Positions 21,265-32,414 are shown, numbered from the stretch's first letter. The stretch: DNA of 64,000 bases from Caenorhabditis remanei (GCF_010183535.1 NC_071332.1:496001-560000), one strand, 5' to 3'. The notes: a model not told the origin generated them from the sequence alone. Translations and numbers: made by a program.

Positions 21265-23662
21265 TTATTGTGATTCTGCTGACATTAAAGTTACAGTCGT
21301 CCCAAACGTCTTGAGTTGTTCGATCAGCCACATTCCGACGCTTTGCTTGAATTCGTTGTCGATTTTCAGTAGTTCGTTAATCACTTTTTTGATACGCTTG
21401 TCGTCCTGAAAACAAGAGAGAGAGTGGAGATAAGAGAGACGCAGATTGGAGAAGTCGTGTACTCCACGTGGACATGGGGAGGCTTATTTTCAAGATAATT
21501 GGCGAAGAAAACCCTTTAAAAGTCATCAGAAGCAACGGAAAAGTCTCAAAAATTCCAATTTTCGACTAGTCCACGTACTGTGCAGATTCAATTTTTCGCA
21601 GATTTTTTAAAAAGTTTTTTGATTTTTTAAAATTATTTTCAATCAAATTGAGTCAAAATTTCAGTTTTTGTCGAAAAAAATTAAAAAAACGCGAAAAGTT
21701 TACAAAAAATTATTCGAACAATCAAAAAAAAAGTTTGAACTTTTTAAAAAGTTTCTTCTCTCGAAAAAACAGAAAAACCAGCTAAAAATCACTTTGATCA
21801 TTCAAATACTCAAAAACAACTTGTCCACGTGGAGTACACGACACGTCTTCTCAATAGAGCGCATTTCCCCCACAAAACTAACCATAAAATACTCATAAGC
21901 CTCCGCTTTCCACATTGCATCCTTGATCTTTTTCATGAGTTGAGCAGGGGAACGACGCGGTTTCTGGAAGAATTAAATATCGGCTAATTTTTTTGTTGTT
22001 GTTGGGTGTTACATTTTGACGTTTGAGAAGCTCGTTATTCAACGTGACAACTCGTTCAACGTAGATCAGTGATCTCATCTCGAAGCCCGATTCAGAAGCG
22101 ATCTTACGGCGACGATGGTATTCTGAAAAATGTTCTGGTGTTGACGCGCTCCGTCGCACAGCGGTCGTCGCGGACTCTACGCCTCGAAATCCTGTGGTGC
22201 TTCGAAGTAAAATCGACCGGAACACAATCGGGACGGATCAAAACTGGCACAGATAGGAACCATTGCGAGGCGAAAGGTCGTGAAAATGAGCTCCGTCGCA
22301 CAACGACTTGTCAAAGGTTTTCACGTCCATTTATGGTATTTGTCAACCGCGACACGACTCAAAAAAAAACTGAAAATTAGTTCGTTGCAGACTTTGTGCA
22401 CAACAATGCGAGGTGTAAGGTTCGCAACGAACAGATTTAAAAATTTTCTGAGTTGTTGTGCGACGGAGCGCGTTTTCGCGAACTTACGCCTAGCGATACC
22501 GTGCGTTATTTTCAAGCCATTAGACCCTAGAGTTGGCTCACTCTCAAACATATTCTTCATGTCCGGAATCGCCAACAACTTCTCCTCCGTCATCCTCAAA
22601 AACTGCGACGCATTCAGTTTCACGTCGTCCTCCACCGTCGTGTTGGCCATTAAATTGCGGAGCCGCGCACCGCTCACCACACATTGTCCCTTCACTCCAT
22701 CCAACATTTCTTTCGTTTTCTCCAAGACTTCATTCGATTTCCGACGGTATTCTCTCATTCGAGACGCGTTCCATTTTTTCTGTTCGTCTTCTGTCATGGT
22801 GGAATCTGGCCTCTGGTACGGAGAGGTGTTGGGTTTCAGATTGTCGAGCAGTTTGATGAAATTGGCGTCGACAGAAAGGTGTTTGTAGGGCTGAAGGTTG
22901 GGAAAGTGCGCTCTACTGGAACTCTTTTGTATAGTGCGTTAGAGCGCATTTCCTACAGTGCTGTGAAGTAACATATACGAACTTTGGCCGTTTTCAGTTG
23001 AAAATGACCAACTTTGAGAGGGTGTTACAATATCACTGATTGTCCCATAAAGAAACATTTTTTATGGATCATACAGAACAAAGGTAGAGCTTCATTTCTT
23101 TAGTTGACCACTTTTTTGTGCAAACACTTCCTAGCAAGTTACAGGTCGACATAGTAATTTCTCCCTCTAATCGACCAATTTCAGTGCAAAATAGAGAAAT
23201 TTTTGAGCTGTTGTCTTAAAATGACCATAACTCTCTAGGGAGTGCAAGTACAAAAAAGTTGTCAACTACAAAAATGAAGCTCTACCTTTGTCCTGTATGA
23301 CCCATATAAAATTTATTTTGTGGGACAATCAGTATTACCATGACACATTCTCAAAGTTGGACAAGTTCAACTGAAAACAGCAAAAACTCGTATATTTTTT
23401 ATATCCCTCTTCTCACCTCTGGCTCCTTCACTATTGGTTCAATCGGTTGCATTTGACGGATGACTTCCTCGGCTCGCTGAAAACAAAACTATATATGTAG
23501 AAAAGTTATATGATCTACGACCTCAATTGAAAACTGAAAATTCGGTACATATAACGGAAACGGTTCTGGACATTCTGGAAGTACGTCTACTGGAAGAAGT
23601 AGATCTTGTGTAGGATTCAAATCGGGTTTCAGAATCTCCGAAATGTCGAAACTTTTCGGCAT
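21265..23662 (-). CDS. Uncharacterised 307-residue protein, six exons
   Basis: Exons (minus): 23522-23662, 23417-23476, 22500-22890, 22013-22122, 21883-21963, 21265-21405. Every junction is GT-AG and the phases agree. The ATG follows a TTTCAG acceptor by three bases, so spliced-leader addition is likely. The N-terminus (MPKSFDISEILKPDL) is acidic and proline-rich; the middle has long charged, probably helical stretches (KWNASRMREYRRKSNEVLEK) and the C-terminus is again helical (KRIKKVINELLKIDNEFKQS). No signal peptide or membrane segment. I do not recognise the family; the composition suits a nuclear or scaffold protein, but that is inference. Position next to wdr-5.3 may help orthology. Three of its five introns are dominated by fold-back elements, yet the joined frame is intact. 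Confidence 0.8.
21450..21845. mobile_element. Fold-back element filling an intron
   Basis: Left end GTCGTGTACTCCACGTGGAC at 21452; right end GTCCACGTGGAGTACACGAC at about 21821. The host intron is 21406-21882. Solo relatives occur at 20597-20622 and, diverged, at 10465 and 16940. Confidence 0.75.
22135..22497. mobile_element. MITE (GCGACGGAGCGCG family) filling an intron
   Basis: Left end GACGCGCTCCGTCGCACAGC; right end TTGTGCGACGGAGCGCGTTT then TCGCGAACTTACGCCTAGCG. A third internal copy of CTCCGTCGCACAACG lies near 22292. The host intron is 22123-22499, so the intron is essentially the element. Relatives are at 27717, 34770 and 63145. Confidence 0.75.
22903..22952. repeat. Short palindrome (GCGCTCTA ends, about 50 bp)
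   Basis: GGAAAGTGCGCTCTA faces TTAGAGCGCATTTCC about 20 bases later, close to the acceptor of the 22500-22890 exon. Probably a deletion derivative of the GCGCTCTACCG elements. Confidence 0.6.
22972..23405. mobile_element. Fold-back element in intron 2 of the uncharacterised gene
   Basis: Left arm from ACATATACGAACTTTGGCCG and right arm ending CAAAAACTCGTATATTT are complementary over about 170 bases each, with some divergence. Both arms include the dispersed module CAACTACAAAAATGAAGCTC (23260) or its complement (23085). Confidence 0.7.
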
Positions 23663-24679
23663 GATCTGAAATACCAAAATGGTGTGGGCGGTGAAGCGCA
23701 ATTGTGAAACACAGATAAAATCATACAAAAGAAGACGAAAACTCGAGGGAGAGCAACAATCCCATCACTTGATGCTCTCTTTTACACAGTCTCTTTCTCC
23801 TCGATTTACACTCAAATACCATCTAATGGTTTTTTTTGTACGACCCCCCCTCCCCCATTCTCATGATTAAAAAGTGTTTTTATATGTCAAAGAGATAAAG
23901 TTTGGGAATGCGATGAACTAAAACTTTGAGATAGTGTCATGGAGCCTGAGATTGTTAGTTTTCGTTAAAACTTATATCATAAATAAAATAAGCAAGTCTA
24001 GAGCTTTATTTTTGTAGTTGGCAGTTTTCTGATAGCTCTACTAGGTGTCGAGATACAGGCCTTTAAAGATAGGGGACTAAAGAAAAAGAAAAAATTTAGA
24101 AAGGAGAGAGCGCAGAGAAAGGAGAGTGTCTGGCTTCTTTGCGCTCTCTCGATCTCTCAGGAAAACAGAATATTACTACGGTGGCTGCAACATAAAAACA
24201 TTTCACAAGGTTCCAAGGAGAGAGCACAGAGAAATCAGACTGTCTCTCTTCTCTGCGTCTCCCCTTCCGCCAGTGGCCGACTTTGAAGACGCATATCTCA
24301 AAAGCTCTCAGAGCTATCAAAAAGTTGTCAATTACAAAAATGATTCACATAAAATTTTCTACTTTCTACTAGTTCTTACATTTTTTGTATTTCTGTCCAG
24401 TTTTGAGATATAATAATTTTAAGTTAGGTCACTTCGACTGACAATGAGCCTCCAAATAGTCAACTACCAAAATAAATGCACATTCAAAGAATAAAAGTGG
24501 TTGTCGGTTTATTCAGACCCAGTGATAAAATGAACAGTACTTTATACTGTTTGGTTTTGTCTTTTTTATTGTTGCAGAGAGTCTAAACAGTCATCGGAAT
24601 ATTTTATTCAAATTAAATAATAAATCATTCGAATTAATTAGTTCATGTATAGTCGATGTAGACTACCTCATTGATTGTG
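23663..24679. other. Intergenic with dispersed repeat modules
   Basis: No gene seen. It holds copies of the GAGCTATCAAAAAGTTGTCA module (plus at 24308, inverted near 24010) and A/G-rich hairpins GAGAGCGCAGAGAAAGGAG..TTTGCGCTCTC near 24105-24155 and 24215-24265. Confidence 0.5.
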
Positions 24680-24687
24680 CTGTCGAG

Positions 24688-24766
24688 CAGAGTTGCATGG
24701 AAGTGAAAATTTCTTATCCGGGAGTCGGAAGTCGGAAGTCGGAAGTCGGAATTCCATGCAACTCTG
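24688..24766. mobile_element. 79-bp MITE with 8-bp target duplication
   Basis: Ends CAGAGTTGCATGGAA and GGAATTCCATGCAACTCTG are inverted; flanks CTGTCGAG at 24680-24687 and 24767-24774 are identical. Inside are four GTCGGAA units. hAT-like by duplication length, but distinct in sequence from the GC-tipped family. Confidence 0.85.
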
Positions 24767-24828
24767 CTGTCGAGATATAGGAACACGTAGTTTGAGAAAA
24801 AAATTTTGGAAAAAATTCAATTACATTC

Positions 24829-26829
24829 CTATCGATTCGACTGGCTCATAGATTGTCCTGTAGAGATTTGAGAGCAGGTCGTTTTAGAAGATTTTCGGAA
24901 TGACTTCATGAAGAGTAATGTTTCTGTGAATTTCCGACGGAATGTTGGTACGAAAAAGATGAGAGCAAGGGGATCGAGAGCTGGAAATGTGGCGACAGCG
25001 ATTCCAGCAGCGTGTTGGACCCATCTGTAAGATATGAGATGAGAGGTTATATGGTATTCTGAGACTTAGGAAATTTTACTATGTTATAACTTTGAATTTA
25101 GTATGTATTGCAGTCATATGATTACAAGGTGTATGCCGTTAGCTATAAAGTGAGACATAGAGAGGAGGAGAGGGCGCAGAGAAACGAGAGTGTCTGGTTT
25201 TTCTACTCCAGGATCCAGCTACAGTAACCCTAGGAAACTACAGTAACCTGCAATGTCAATCTTCCATAACTACAGTATTTTGTTGAATCCTGGATTCTGG
25301 GGTCAGCTACATTAACCCTAGGAAACTACAGTTATCCCAAAGTTGTTAAACAACGGATTTGGGAATTCAGAAGTCAGATGTCGGAAGTCAAAATTCTCCA
25401 CGATTCTGGTGTCTGACTTCTCTTTTCTCTATAAAGCAAACCCCACTCACTAAAAAAACTTCCTTACCTCCCCAAATCCAGGCCAAACACCGGTTGATAC
25501 CATGCGAATAAGCACGGAGCAAAGCTGACGCATGTCGGAATCAACGCCTGCACAATAAGTGCTTTCATAAGTTGAGTCTGCAGTTTTTTCGTTTTTTCGC
25601 TCATTTCCAGACTCTGACTGCTCAATTTATGGCATATTTTGTATCCGAAATAGAAGATTAAAGCGAGAGAAATAATGGAGAGAAGTGACAAACAACCGAT
25701 GCCAACTCGAGATTTGTACATCGCTTGGGGTGTTCCTTCCTGGAAATTTTTGAATTTTTTACTTCCTGGAAAATGGCACTCTATCGAAGCGGTTTGACCT
25801 ACAAAATATTGAGCAATAATAATTGTGATATTCATGACATCCACTCCATGATGCTCAAACATCGATTCTCGGATATAAAGGCGTCTATCCACGTCACCAC
25901 CGATATAAGCGTAGCAGTACTGAAAATTCCAAAAAAAAATTGAAAGTGCGCTCCACTGAAAACTTACAATAGTCCAATAAACTATATGAAACAAGCAATA
26001 CAACACAGCCACCAGTATACCATGTGGCATGAACCAACGTGTCAAGAATTGATTGTTGAATAAAACCAAAAATCGGTAAATGAAATGAGCGTGGAGGACC
26101 GCGTAGGCGCCGGATATGAAACCACATCGGAAAGCGATGAAAAACTGATTGAACTCGGAAAACTCTTCGAAATAGCCTTCGGATACGAAGACTGAGAACG
26201 CGTACCGATGGTTGAGGACACACTGGAATTGAAAAAATAAACATTGAAACGTAAATATGCTCTAATTAACACTAATTACCCTACTTGCAAACCGGGATGA
26301 AACAAGCGGACACAAGCCGGCACGTAATTTGGTTAAAACTCATTATTATGAGCTGAAATATATACCCAAATGTAGCTCTCGACGGGTTCTATGTCCGTGA
26401 CCTACTACAGGCCGGATGGCTAGTCGTTAACATGCCGTGGGCCGGGAAAAGGTGCCAAAAGAGCCATTCTAGCCAGGCCCGCGGCACATTAACGAATAGC
26501 CATCCGGCCCGTAGTAGGTCACAGACATAGATCTCGTCGAGATCTACATTTTGATATATTTTTCAGCACTTAAGACTGCGATTTCAGCGAGTTACGGGCC
26601 GGCCGGTTCTCAAGTATGCTAATTAGCTCTAATTACTTACCATCGGCACCAACATATCCATTATCGAAGTTGATATATTGAACAATGCAAAATACAGAAG
26701 AAGATATCTATAGTTACCCAACTGCAACTTTTTATCGTTCCACACAATATAGACGGTCAGTGGGTTGATAGCAAATGAACATAACGCACTGATTTTTGGG
26801 ATGAGGAAGTGAGCGAAGTTGATGTACAT
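24829..26829 (-). CDS. Serpentine chemoreceptor, SRJ-type (Str superfamily)
   Basis: Seven-pass G-protein-coupled receptor of the nematode chemosensory Str superfamily, expected in sensory cilia. Exons (minus): 26641-26829, 25968-26222, 25803-25919, 25468-25739, 24829-25024 (342 residues). All phases agree. Start chosen at MYINFAHF, the usual SRJ beginning; an ATG four codons upstream is possible. Family hallmarks: GNYRYLLLYFALFN in TM2, HRYAF after it, FRCGFISGAYAVLHAHFIYR in TM3, the KKLQTQLMKALIVQ motif before TM6, AWYQPVFGLDLG, and PALDPLALIFFVPTFRR in TM7. Intron 1 contains a fold-back hAT MITE; intron 4 contains TACAGTAACCCTAGGAAACT repeats. It is head to head with a second srj gene. 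Subfamily is probable; a one-to-one orthologue cannot be named. Confidence 0.92.
26280..26618. mobile_element. hAT-type fold-back MITE (339 bp) in srj intron 1
   Basis: Starts CCTACTTGCAAACCGGGATG and ends GGCCGGTTCTCAAGTATG; flanks CTAATTAC and CTAATTAG match at seven of eight bases. The arms are complementary and related to 19689-20047 (shared GAGATCTACATTTTG). Confidence 0.8.
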
Positions 26830-26841
26830 GTGTATCAACAA

Positions 26842-27503
26842 TGAAATTCAAACGAAGTAACTCATTCTATATACCAAAATTATTGTATTCTGTCTGGTTA
26901 GACAGACTTGTTGTTTTCAAGAATTCAGGGAAAATGACACATACAAAAAGAGGGTGTCTGGATACAAGAATCGTTCCGTGTAGTTTGGAGGAGTCACAAA
27001 TCAGAAGTTTTTATAGTTTTTAGGAAGCTTCGTATCGATCATCGATGCTCAGCGAATTTGGTGGCATGAATTTGACACAGCTTATGTTTTCCATGGAGTC
27101 ATATACTTTTGTTTGGTTTTGGTGTATTTACCAGTCCAGATTATGTTAATCTTGTACTGCAGCACATGATTTGGAAGCTGAAGTCATGAGAATGCTGAAT
27201 CCGTTTTCGAAATTTGTCTACAACCAGGATGGACCTAGTAGATACTTAGATTATGAGTAGCCCTTCATTGAATTTCGTGCAACTAGAGGCTCAAATCTAT
27301 CATAGAATGCACTCTGAAATCCAATTTCTGAAAAATACTATCTTTTACCACATGTTGAGCAACTTGCAGCAAACTTTATCTAAGTTTTTCCAATTACCGA
27401 AAAAAATGGAAAGATATGTGTCTATCCAATCGGAAATTGTAATACAACCCTATTGTTCTCATTTTTTTCCCTCCTCATTTGCTCACAAGACTCTACTCCG
27501 TCG
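26842..27503. promoter_or_regulatory. Shared upstream region of two divergent srj genes
   Basis: The gap between head-to-head srj starts (26829 minus, 27504 plus). No exon is seen and no recognised motif stands out; the area presumably holds both promoters. Confidence 0.35.
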
Positions 27504-29054
27504 ATGTATGTCAACTGGATTCATAGTTATATTCCGAATATCGTTGCATTTTTTGCTTTCATCATAAATCCACTATTTATATATAGCATACTCAAGGATG
27601 AAATACTATACTTGGGAAATTATAAATATCTTTTGGTATATTTTGCGATTTTCAATATGTCTTGTTCGTTGTGTGATATTTTTGTGCCAGTGGTCAGTAG
27701 GTAACTGCTCGCTCTTGCACAGCAGGGCTAGGCGTAAGGTCCGCAACGAACTGCTTTGAATTTTTCCGAATCGCGTTGCGTGCGCGTCGCGTTTCATATT
27801 GAATTGCCTCAAAAACACCTGGCACTGCGCCTACCGTTGTCCGACGGAGCCCGTTTGCGCGATCTTAAGCCTCACACTGCTGTGCTCGTTTGTCCGAGAG
27901 ACTGGAAAACTACCGTTATTGCGAAAACCGTACAAAAAGTAATTAGCTTTCAGGGAATCTTCAATTATCGTTACGCATTCACTATCTTCGTGGTCGATGG
28001 ATTTTTCGGAACGGTATGTTGGTATGAGTTGCTGTAATACTGTCAACGTATTGTCGGTAGAGCGAACTTGCATAACCTTTGTAGCAAACTTCATTCCAGC
28101 CATCCGACTTCGGACGGTACCTCCTATCCTTTCGATGTAGCTACATCACAGGCACCTACGCAATTCTTCACTCTCATTTTGTGTATCGCTACATGACTTT
28201 AGTCAAGTAAGTTTTCTTTTACTCATTTTTCATCAATTTCCTTGTTAGCCCCACTATACTCAACAGCTATTTCCTACCACACGGTCTCACATGTTCTGTC
28301 ATTTATTGTTTTGTTCATATGGCGTTTTGGACATTTGTGGTGAGTGGGGGAAAGAAGAAGTGAACTTCTGATCTACGTCACCATTTTTTTTTTCGTAGGC
28401 GGGATATTTGTCAGGAACGGATAGGAAGAAGAGGCTGATGTATGTGAGGGAGGCATTTATGAGTGATTATGGACAAGATCCGCTGGAAATGAATATTATC
28501 ATTGCACAGTATAGTGTAGGTGTACTACGAAAAAGTGCAATGACCTAGCGATTTCAGGAAACCGATGACAAAGATTTTCTTGAAGCTACGTGGATTGCTA
28601 TAGGAGTACTGTCAGTTGTGTCTATTGCTTCTCTTTCCATGATAATTTACTTCGGATACCTTATAATAGCGGAACTAAAAAGAAAATCAGGCATTATGAG
28701 TGTTAACACCAAAAAACTGCAAACTCAGCTGATAAAAGCACTTGTGATACAAACAATCACCCCGACTATCGCATGTTTCTCGCCTTGCTTCTTTTCTTGG
28801 TATCAACCGGTTTTTGGAATTGATGGTGGGAAGTGAGTAGTTTATAAAGAAACTCGAATTCGTCTGAAATAAGGTTCTCCAGATGGCTACAACATTCATC
28901 TTCAATTGTTATGTCGTTGTTTCCCGTTTTCGATCCGTTCTCCACTATTCTGATATTACCATCGTTGAGAAGACAGTTCAAGAAAACTATTCTACAGTTT
29001 GTGACCAAAGAAGCAACAGTGCAAAGCAACTTGCGTACTACGACTTGTTTTTAA
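27504..29054 (+). CDS. Serpentine chemoreceptor, SRJ-type (Str superfamily)
   Basis: Second SRJ-like receptor. Exons: 27504-27692, 27954-28013, 28100-28206, 28249-28339, 28399-28515, 28558-28832, 28883-29054 (336 residues). Start MYVNWIH matches the family. Hallmarks: GNYKYLLVYFAIFN, NYRYAFTIFV, FRCSYITGTYAILHSHFVYR, KKLQTQLIKALVIQ, SWYQPVFGIDGG and PVFDPFSTILILPSLRRQ. Compared with the neighbour, the region coded by that gene's exon 2 is split here by two extra introns, while the following 39-codon exon has identical length in both. No stop or frameshift is needed, so it looks functional. Intron 1 holds a MITE. An older duplication followed by divergence explains the pair. Confidence 0.9.
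27717..27890. mobile_element. MITE (GCGACGGAGCGCG family)
   Basis: Begins CACAGCAGGGCTAGGCGTAA and ends TTAAGCCTCACACTGCTGTG, an imperfect inverted pair with GTCCGACGGAGCCCG inside. Lies in intron 1 of the plus-strand srj gene. Confidence 0.7.
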
Positions 29055-29475
29055 TGAACACTTATTTGTGTGTCGATTTACGGGGGAAGTAGAATTTGCG
29101 GGTCACGTATACTTGTTGTAAATGATGCTTGCTTTGGAATAAATTTGAATAAGTGCATCTGGTGCTGGAAGGGACATGAGTTCAACTTTAACTGCGTAGC
29201 GACTCAATCTATGGCAGGCGCAGTTTGGGAGAGAGCACAGACGGTTAGAGTGTCAGGTCGTCTGCGCTCTCGCCTCTAAACTTTGAAACGCTGTTTTCCC
29301 TCAGGGATTATAATTATCGAGAAAATTCCAATTGGTGAAATATGGAGTCAACGCTATCTAGCTCTTCAATAAAAAATTTTCAAGTTTGCTTTTGTTATGG
29401 TTTGACCGATAAGGAGTTGGCTTCGTATCACATACTGTTGCGATTAAAAGGCAGAAAACAAAACAAAAAAAACAA
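29055..29475. other. Intergenic between convergent srj and SelT-like genes
   Basis: No gene. Contains the A/G hairpin GAGAGCACAGACGGTTAGAG then TGTCAGGTCGTCTGCGCTCT near 29230-29273, part of the dispersed hairpin family. Confidence 0.45.
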
Positions 29476-29481
29476 TTTTAT
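29476..29481 (-). terminator. Polyadenylation signal of the SelT-like gene
   Basis: AATAAA on the minus strand about 45 bases beyond the stop codon at 29527. Confidence 0.55.
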
Positions 29482-29526
29482 TTCAAAAAAGAACAACTTT
29501 GACGCGATTTGCTAGACAAAAAATCT

Positions 29527-30798
29527 TTACTTCGTTGATTCCATCTTCCCAAGAATCTCCAAAAACTCCTCTTGACTCGGCACCCGCCCGGTTTCGATCT
29601 TACTCCAGACTTGAACTCCGCCCACATAGATTTCAAAAGCTCCAGTTGCCGAGAGATTCGATTCCAGCATATTCACAAGCAGGTAGATCATAAATCCGGA
29701 TGCCAATTTGTTGGAATGAGCGTATTGAAGAAATCCTGGATAGCCAAGTCCAAGAGTTTCGAATGGGTTGGATCCTGACATAATTATCACGGAGAGGACT
29801 ACTTTGAGGATTCCAAGAACCTGGAATCGAAGAATCTTAAAGTGTTTCTTCGAATTATAAGCTACCATAACCAACTGAGATTTCCAATAAACTGGTGCAA
29901 AATTGTCTCCTTCAATTTGAATATCTGGATACTTCTCCCTGGCAAACTCGGAGAACTGGTTGAATGCTTTTCGATATCCACAGGAGACACTGAAAATGAG
30001 CAAAATGGGTTCGGAGAGGAAAAGGGGACAAACCAATAAAGAATCTTCAGAGTTGGCATAGCGTTTTGAATTTCAGATTCCATAGGAACTTCTGGGATTT
30101 TGCTGTCACCTCCGATATCCGTCTCAATCTTTGTCTCCTCTGCTGAAAAAGTGATTGAATTTTGGAATATTGATATTAGACAGACTTGTCACGGCCCGGT
30201 CCGATTTTTGACAAGTCTGATATTAGAGAATTATTGAGAAATAAAATAAAAGGAGCATTAAAGGAAGAGATGCAGAGAAGTCCCACATTCTAGCTTCTCT
30301 GCGCTCTCTACCTCTCTCTTTGTCAACGCCGCCTATATTTGAAGGCTCATATCTCAAAAGCGTGAAGAGCTATCAAAAAGTTATCAACTACAAAAATAAA
30401 GCTCAACACTTTATCTATACAATAAATATAATTTTGTATCAAAAATATCGCTTTTTCACTATGCTACAAGCTGTTAAAGTTTCCGCAAAAAGCGGTTACC
30501 GTAAAACCTGTAATAGAGGCGCTACAATTTGGAGAATCCTATCTCGGATGTCTTTAAAGATATGAAAATTTTTTCAACTGAAAAAATATTCTATGTTTAT
30601 GAAGCTATGTTTTGTCAGTTTGCAGCATTTTGATATTTCCTTTGGGAACCGAGATACACCGCTGCGAACGGGCCCCGCTATGTGCGCATCTATTACAGGT
30701 TTTACGACATTTACGCTTCAAGCTTACATACCTATGAAAACATCACAAATTGACATGAAGAAAAATATTCCGATGATGAAAACACCCGTTCGCGACAT
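29527..30798 (-). CDS. Selenoprotein T homologue (Cys form)
   Basis: SelT proteins are thioredoxin-like oxidoreductases of the endoplasmic reticulum membrane. Exons (minus): 30732-30798, 30034-30142, 29527-29989 (212 residues); phases agree at both junctions. Exon 1 codes a signal peptide (MSRTGVFIIGIFFFMSICD). The redox motif CVSCGY is assembled across intron 2 (TG|T), with Cys where vertebrates use selenocysteine; I recall the C. elegans protein likewise having Cys. Later hallmarks: YPDIQIEGDNF, MSGSNPFETLGLG, NMLESNLSATGAFEIY and VWSKIETGRVPS. The hydrophobic stretch LGILKVVLSVIIM is the usual membrane segment. No selenocysteine codon or SECIS is needed. Intron 1 contains a 39-base hAT remnant and a dispersed repeat module. 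In C. elegans the equivalents are selt-1.1/1.2; which one this is cannot be decided. Confidence 0.92.
30181..30219. mobile_element. 39-bp hAT MITE remnant with intact ends
   Basis: Starts CAGACTTGTCACGGCCCGG and ends TTTTTGACAAGTCTG; the duplication ATATTAGA lies at 30173-30180 and 30220-30227. It is almost nothing but two terminal repeats, yet still carries a perfect target duplication. Confidence 0.88.
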
Positions 30799-31184
30799 TT
30801 TTCAAGATTTGCACTGTCTCTGTTCAAAGTTTTTCAAAGTTTCAATTCTGGCTAGCCACGTCATCCATGCTGACATTCCGAACTCCACGTTTTTCGACTT
30901 TTTGACCTTTCCTCTTCCAAAAAACACTCTAGTTTCCAAAAAAAAAGCCTTCTCAAGTTTCCACGTTCCAAAATGTTGTGGTTTCCCACCCCCCGCAGGG
31001 CACACCGGTCACAAAACTCTCCATTCTGACACAACGTCTCGTAATATTTACTCGCCATTGCTATAATACATTTTGATCCTCCGTCGGCGTCTGCGTCTCG
31101 TTGGAGTAAATAAATAGGTGATCAACGCAACGTTGAGAAGAAACATTCTTCACTCAACTATTTGCACCTTAAAAAATAATAAAG

Positions 31185-32414
31185 ATGGCTCGGTTCACCG
31201 ATAAAGTTGCTATTATTACTGGTGAGTAGACTAACGTTGGAGTTTCAATAATTAGAAATATATGTAAGTGCGCTCTATTGACAATTAAATTTTGAAATTT
31301 TCTATACTGTTCAGTATAGAAAATATTAAAATTATTATTAGCTCACCAATAAAGTCGTATATAAGTTAGACCGTCGCTGACTAATGTAAATGCGCTCTAT
31401 TGATAGGAAAATCTGATAATATTTAGAAATCAGTTCGCTGAAACGCGCTCTACCGAATTCACGAAAGTTCTTGTTGGCTTTTGAGCTAAATCTAAGTACA
31501 AAAAGCGCTTTAGAATCCACATGTGCACTGTCTCTTTCCAACGATTACTTTTTTAGGTTCCTCCAACGGAATCGGTCAAGCCACTGCCGTTCTTCTGGCT
31601 TCTGAAGGCGCCAAGGTTACAATCACCGGAAGAAACTCTGATAGACTCGGAGAAACCAAGAAACTTATTCTCAATGCTGGTGTTCCTGAGGGAAATATCA
31701 ACGTAGTAATCGGAGACATCACTCAAGAATCCGTTCAAGAAGTTCTCATCAAGACAACTCTTGAAAAGTTTGGAAAGATCGATATTCTTGTGAACAATGC
31801 TGGCGCAGGAATCCCGGATGCTCAAGGAAAATCTGGAGTCAATCAATCGATTGATACCTATCACAAAACTTTTGAGCTCAATGTGCAAAGTGTCATCGAG
31901 ATGACCCAAAAGGCTCGTCCCCACTTGGCAAAGTCTCATGGAGAAATTGTGAACATCTCTAGTATTGGAGCGGGTCCAGCTGCAGTGAGTTTTAGAATTA
32001 TATCTGCGAAAAATTACTTTTGAATTTCAGCAAGTCGCCAACCCTTACTACTCTATCGCCAAGGCAGCATTGGACCAATACACCCGTACCGCTGCAATCG
32101 ACTTGGCTCCAGAAGACATTCGTGTCAATTCAGTGAGCCCTGGAGCAGTGGCAACCGGATTTTCAACTGTCTGCAGAGGACTCGATGAGCAGAAGTCAAA
32201 AGCGATGTACGACTACCTTGGCTCCCAACGTGAATGCATTCCACGTGGATACTGTGCTGGACCAGAAGATATTGCCAAAGTGATCGCATTTCTTGCCGAT
32301 AGAAACGCGTCGAATTATATCATCGGACAAACTATTGTTGCCGATGGAGGAACTTCTCTCATCCTCGGAGCACACGCTCATGGATCCAGAATGATTGAAG
32401 CGATTTTTAAATAA
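31185..32414 (+). CDS. Classical short-chain dehydrogenase/reductase
   Basis: NAD(P)-dependent oxidoreductase of the classical SDR family; substrate unknown. Exons: 31185-31221, 31557-31984, 32031-32414 (282 residues). Cofactor motif TGSSNGIGQA near residue 12, structural NNAGAG, catalytic Ser in VNISSIGAG and catalytic YYSIAK (Tyr and Lys four apart), then the SPGAVATGF and VADGG motifs, all in order. It closely resembles the nematode-expanded SDR group that in C. elegans includes F25D1.5 and dhs genes. No signal peptide. Intron 1 carries three copies of the GCGCTCT half-site. AATAAA at about 32458 is a likely polyadenylation signal. The family is secure; the substrate is not inferable. Confidence 0.93.

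Noticed and set aside
22280..22888. 202-codon plus frame opposite the uncharacterised gene
   Set aside because: It crosses the MITE and is antisense to exons supported by splice phase, so it is a shadow frame.
29527..30798. Selenocysteine-encoding gene
   Set aside because: The redox motif is CVSC with ordinary TGT codons and no in-frame TGA; no SECIS is needed.
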